Below the pieces are notes generated by a model. That model had not been told where the DNA came from and made no database searches. It was given only the letters and a program-made list of their open reading frames with translations. The position numbers were made by a program, and so were the translations under genes. From Arthrobacter sp. SLBN-100 (lineage in GTDB: Bacteria > Actinomycetota > Actinomycetes > Actinomycetales > Micrococcaceae): a DNA stretch of 64,000 nt. The DNA is taken from contig NZ_VFMY01000001.1 of NCBI RefSeq assembly GCF_006715305.1, positions 2,232,001 to 2,296,000 on the forward strand, read 5' to 3'. Positions 58,610 through 64,000 of this stretch are shown here, one piece after another. The first letter of the stretch is position 1; each line of letters starts with the position of its first letter.

Positions 58610-58989
58610 AGTTCGCCGCCGTTGGCTGCCGCGTACTCTTCAGCGGACATCAGCGGTCCTTCTTCTGTGACGGCCACCTTGAAGAGCCAGCCGGCGCCGT
58701 AGGGGTCGTTGTTGATCAGGGCGGGGTCGGAGACCACTTCGTCGTTGATCTCCACAACTTCTCCCGTGACGGGGGCGTAGAGGTCGGAGACGGACTTGGT
58801 GGATTCCACCTCGCCGCACGTCTCCCCCGCGGTCACCGTGGAGCCCACCTCGGGCAGGTCCACGTAAACAATGTCGCCCAGGGCGTCGGCGGCCACAGCG
58901 GAGATTCCGACGCCAGTAGGCCCGGATCCATCAGCAGCAACCCACTCGTGCTCGGCGGAGTACTTCAGTTCTGCAACAACTTTGCTCAT
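58606..58989 (-). CDS. gcvH: Glycine cleavage system H protein
   Basis: A 127-residue lipoyl carrier protein. The lipoylated Lys is K65 in [20 protein letters not shown]; the N-terminus [10 protein letters not shown] and NDDPYGxGWLFK-type block ([13 protein letters not shown]) are typical. ATG 58989 was chosen because AAGGAAAGAATC precedes it; the open frame to 59109 is not coding. It lies 278 bp after gcvT, an unusually long gap filled by a large hairpin. Confidence 0.96.
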   Translation of the reverse strand: MSKVVAELKYSAEHEWVAADGSGPTGVGISAVAADALGDIVYVDLPEVGSTVTAGETCGEVESTKSVSDLYAPVTGEVVEINDEVVSDPALINNDPYGAGWLFKVAVTEEGPLMSAEEYAAANGGEL

Positions 58990-59144
58990 GATTCTTTCCT
59001 TACGTTTGAAAACTTGTCGTGGTCGGGTCGGGAGGCTGGTGACCGAATTCCTCCGCGTGCTGCTCCTTCGTCGCTCTGACGCACGCTTCCGGAATCCGCT
59101 CACCGCCACAGGTCAGTAACCAAGGTGACGTACAAGGCCCCTTC

Positions 59145-59248
59145 GGACCCGGCCTCCGGCAGCGTGCTCCCCACCGTCCCCCTAAGCTCGCAAGCTCGGT
59201 TAGGGAACCCGGACGGTGTGGGCCCAGCATGCAGAGGAGGTCGGGTCC
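59145..59248. repeat. 104-nt long imperfect hairpin between gcvT and gcvH
   Basis: The outer arms GGACCCGGCCTCC (59145-59157) and GGAGGTCGGGTCC (59236-59248) pair with one mismatch. Inside, GTGCT/AGCAT-type, CCACCGTCC/GGACGGTG and CCCTAA/TTAGGG stems continue toward a loop of about 14 nt. There is no reading frame of interest. It is transcribed within the gcv operon, so a structured RNA role, a processing site or a repeat element of the genome are all possible. Confidence 0.65.
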
Positions 59249-59267
59249 GGCGGGCCGGTAACTTCGG

Positions 59268-60398
59268 CTATTTGGTGCGCTTGTAAAACGGGAGGGCGAC
59301 GACTTCGAAGGGCTCTGGCTTGCCGCGCAGGTCGATGTCCAGGGTGGTGCCGGGTGCGGTGAATTCGACGTCGACATAGGCCAGGGCGATCGGGTAGCCC
59401 AGGGTGGGGCTTGGCTGGCCAGAGGTCACCTCGCCCACCACGTTGCCGTCCTTGAGGACTGGGTAGTGGCTGCGTCCTGCACGGCGGCCCAGGCCTTTGA
59501 GGCCCACGAGCTTGCGCCCGGAGGAACCGGCGCCCAAGGCCTTGAGCTCCGCCAGCACGGCCCTGCCTACGAAGTCCGACTCCTTCTTGAGCGAGACAAC
59601 CGGGCCCAGCCCGGCCGCGTAGGGGTTGCCCTCGCGGGAGAGCTCGTTGCCGTAGAGCGGCATGCCCGCTTCGAGGCGGAGCGAGTCGCGGCAGGCAAGG
59701 CCGGCGGGGATCAGACCGTGGCCGGCGCCAACTTCCAGCAGCGCGTCCCACAGTCCGGCGGCGTCCTCGTTCGGGATGTAGATCTCGAAGCCGTCCTCGC
59801 CGGTGTAGCCGGTGCGGGCCAGCAGCAGCTCCTGCACAGTGCCGTTGACGGCGATCCCTACCTCGACCGCCGCGTAGTACTTCAGCTCCGTCACCAGCGG
59901 GTGCTGTTCTGCGGGGACCAGTGCCAGGAGGATGGCCTCGGCGTTCGGGCCCTGGACGGCGATGAGGGAGGTCTCGGCGGAGACGTCCTCAACGGTGACG
60001 TCAAAGTTGGCAGCCCGTTCGGCCAGTGCCGCGGCAACCGCCCCGGCGTTGCCGGCATTGGGGACCACGAGGTACTTCTGTTCGCCGCGGCGGTAGGAGA
60101 TGAGGTCGTCGATGATGCCGCCGTCTTCCTGGCAGATCAGCGAGTACTTTGCCTTGCCCACGGCAACGGCGGACAGCTTGCCGGCCAGGGCGTAGTCCAG
60201 GAAGGCTGCGGCGTCGGGGCCGGTGACCCAGACTTCGCCCATGTGGGAGAGGTCGAACAGGCCGGCAGCATTGCGGACGGCGTGGTGTTCGGCCAGCTCG
60301 GAGCTGTACTTCAGGGGCATCTGCCAGCCGCCGAAGTCGGTGAAGGAGGCGCCGGCAATCTTGTGCTGATCGTACAGCGCGGTGTAGTTCTCACTCAT
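59268..60398 (-). CDS. gcvT: Glycine cleavage system aminomethyltransferase (T protein)
   Basis: A 376-residue enzyme that transfers the aminomethyl carbon of GcvH to THF, releasing ammonia. FGGWQMPLKYSSELAEHHAV (22-41), LFDLSHMGEVWVTGPDA, YTGEDGFEIYIPNEDAA and ACRDSLRLEAGMPLYGNEL (with the THF-site residues) are all present. ATG 60398 lies 4 bp after the gcvP stop; the ribosome site GGAAGG lies within the end of gcvP. The C-terminal domain is complete. Confidence 0.96.
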   Translation of the reverse strand: MSENYTALYDQHKIAGASFTDFGGWQMPLKYSSELAEHHAVRNAAGLFDLSHMGEVWVTGPDAAAFLDYALAGKLSAVAVGKAKYSLICQEDGGIIDDLISYRRGEQKYLVVPNAGNAGAVAAALAERAANFDVTVEDVSAETSLIAVQGPNAEAILLALVPAEQHPLVTELKYYAAVEVGIAVNGTVQELLLARTGYTGEDGFEIYIPNEDAAGLWDALLEVGAGHGLIPAGLACRDSLRLEAGMPLYGNELSREGNPYAAGLGPVVSLKKESDFVGRAVLAELKALGAGSSGRKLVGLKGLGRRAGRSHYPVLKDGNVVGEVTSGQPSPTLGYPIALAYVDVEFTAPGTTLDIDLRGKPEPFEVVALPFYKRTK

Positions 60399-60402
60399 GG
60401 TG

Positions 60403-63285
<2,883 letters not shown>

Positions 63286-63334
63286 GAGAGGAACTCCATA
63301 ATTCAGGTGGCGCCTAAGCACCACGTTGATTCGG

Positions 63335-63538
63335 GTTCCTCCCCGCTCTGTATTGGACCTGAGAGTTTTGCGTTGCCCTGCCGTTTCGCAGGACGCCACT
63401 TGCACCGTCGGTGAGTCCGGTTGCCCGGACTGCTTTCCAGAGTTGCCTTGCCGCGGCGGTACGTGGGCCTGAGAGATTCCTGGGGAGGGTTTGCTCCTAC
63501 GGCGCCTGCTGAACGTACCGGCAGGACTCTCCCGCCGC
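63335..63538 (-). ncRNA. Tandem glycine riboswitch upstream of gcvP
   Basis: On the minus strand, two glycine-aptamer units follow one another. Unit 1 (about 63538-63452) has the opening GGCGGGAGAGTCC, the inner GGCGCCGTAGGAGCAA and the closing AATCTCTCAGGCCC. Unit 2 (about 63447-63336) has AACTCTGGAAAGC, CACCGACGGTGCAAGTGGCG and AACTCTCAGGTCC. These are the conserved cores of the gcvT-type riboswitch. About 50 nt separate unit 2 from the gcvP start. Glycine binding usually turns on gcv expression (established for the class). Confidence 0.95.
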
Positions 63539-63634
63539 AGATCATTAGCATGTGCCACTGGTGGGTGACACGGCTCACACCCTACAGGTTGCGGGGGCGG
63601 GATGCAAAATCCGCGCGGTTTCAAGGCGCACGTA

Positions 63635-63657
63635 CGACGGCGGACACGCCGCCGTCG
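63635..63657 (-). terminator. Hairpin downstream of the GntR gene (GACGGCGG family)
   Basis: CGACGGCGG and CCGCCGTCG pair over 9 bp around a five-base loop. It lies 6 bp beyond the stop of the minus-strand GntR gene, with GCGCCTTGAAACC following on that strand; the T-tract is poor. Confidence 0.55.
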
Positions 63658-63662
63658 CGGGC

Positions 63663-64000
63663 CTACTGTTCAGGCAGCCGCCCGGCAAGTCCCCGGAGGG
63701 AGGGTTCCCGGCCCAGCTCCACATGGGCAAACGCCAGCGCTGCCGCAAGTTCGGCTCTGCCGTCATAGATCGCCTTGCATAGGCTTAGATGCTCTGCGCA
63801 CTGAACCAGGGGGTCGCGGTGCCCGGTCAGGGTAAAGAGCCACTGCATCCTGCCCAGGAGCGGCTTCATGGAGTACTCCAGCAATGCGTTGCCGCCCATC
63901 GAGACGATCTCTGCATGCAGGGCCGTGTTGCTCAGCGGGATTTGCGCGTGGTCGTGGCGCAGGGTCGCTTCTTCGGCCCGGTCCATCATCTGCTGGAGGC
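63663..64000 (-). CDS. GntR-family regulator, C-terminal FCD domain (5' part outside window)
   Basis: The frame is open to the window edge, so the DNA-binding domain is not seen. The visible 112 residues, [20 protein letters not shown], then [20 protein letters not shown], and [20 protein letters not shown], then AFAHVELG, fit an FCD ligand-binding domain: a metal-site H in F/L-H-x-x-I/L and the C-terminal E-H-x-x-L-x-x-A-I-x-D-G-D motif. FadR-type regulators respond to organic acids. It lies beyond the riboswitch on the same strand as gcvP, but with its own terminator. Confidence 0.85.
   Translation of the reverse strand, partial: LQQMMDRAEEATLRHDHAQIPLSNTALHAEIVSMGGNALLEYSMKPLLGRMQWLFTLTGHRDPLVQCAEHLSLCKAIYDGRAELAAALAFAHVELGREPSLRGLAGRLPEQ

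Noticed and set aside
63286..63624. N-terminal extension of GcvP through the leader
   Set aside because: This sequence is the tandem glycine riboswitch, and GcvP homology starts at 63285.

Overview
The window is high-GC DNA from an actinobacterium, most likely Arthrobacter or a close relative (Micrococcales). The reasons are GC-rich third codon positions, frequent GTG/TTG starts, many leaderless genes (a TANNNT/CANNNT -10 box followed 6-7 nt later by the start codon), a DUF222/HNH endonuclease fossil of the type common in this group, and typical families (DUF202 pairs, DUF2630, GAF-ANTAR proteins, a gcvPTH-glyA-sdaA-lipA cluster). No rRNA, tRNA, CRISPR array or intact insertion sequence was seen. 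The genus is an inference.

Layout. 1-9 kb: partial flavin-dependent oxidoreductase, L-2-hydroxyglutarate oxidase (lhgO), two DUF202 membrane proteins, small proteins, a nitrilase-family amidase, an ammonium transporter behind candidate GlnR boxes, a PadR repressor with a near-perfect 34-bp operator, and a class A penicillin-binding protein. 9-12 kb: HNH endonuclease pseudogene, GNAT acetyltransferase, DUF1992 protein, an ArsR/SRPBCC pair. 12-20.5 kb: an accessory-looking island with six GAF-ANTAR proteins (predicted sensors that bind RNA and act as antiterminators), three of them followed by a member of an unrecognised family of small proteins (83-112 aa), plus a DUF2254 membrane protein and other small genes. 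This is the most unusual part of the window.

20.5-36 kb: thioredoxin reductase, a leaderless ArsR regulator coupled to a CPBP-like membrane protein, a MacB-type ABC exporter operon, a lipoprotein, an alcohol dehydrogenase / cupin / carboxymuconolactone decarboxylase / MFS group (the MFS gene is frameshifted) divergent from an XRE regulator, a PRISE-type reductase, and a DUF2236-DUF817 pair. 36-44 kb: a ChvE/MmsAB-type sugar ABC operon with a sigma70-like promoter overlapping a perfect 14-bp LacI-type operator, then an ABM monooxygenase, DUF5671 membrane protein, UspA and GPP34 protein. 44.4-50.6 kb: one-direction operon of RpiR regulator, 3-hydroxyisobutyrate-dehydrogenase-like enzyme, aldehyde dehydrogenase, M20 amidohydrolase and DUF3100 permease, probably an uncharacterised catabolic route.

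50.8-63.6 kb: on the minus strand, a tandem glycine riboswitch controls gcvP-gcvT-gcvH-glyA-sdaA-lipA-MTHFR-amino acid permease-purU: uptake and cleavage of glycine, conversion of serine to pyruvate, lipoylation of GcvH, and disposal of the one-carbon folate units. A partial GntR regulator ends the window. Two families of short palindromic repeats are spread through the intergenic regions: hairpins with a GACGGCGGGA/TCCCGCCGTC core, nearly all at gene 3' ends, and GGTTGAGCCTGTCGAA repeats, one of which now encodes the C-terminus of GcvP.
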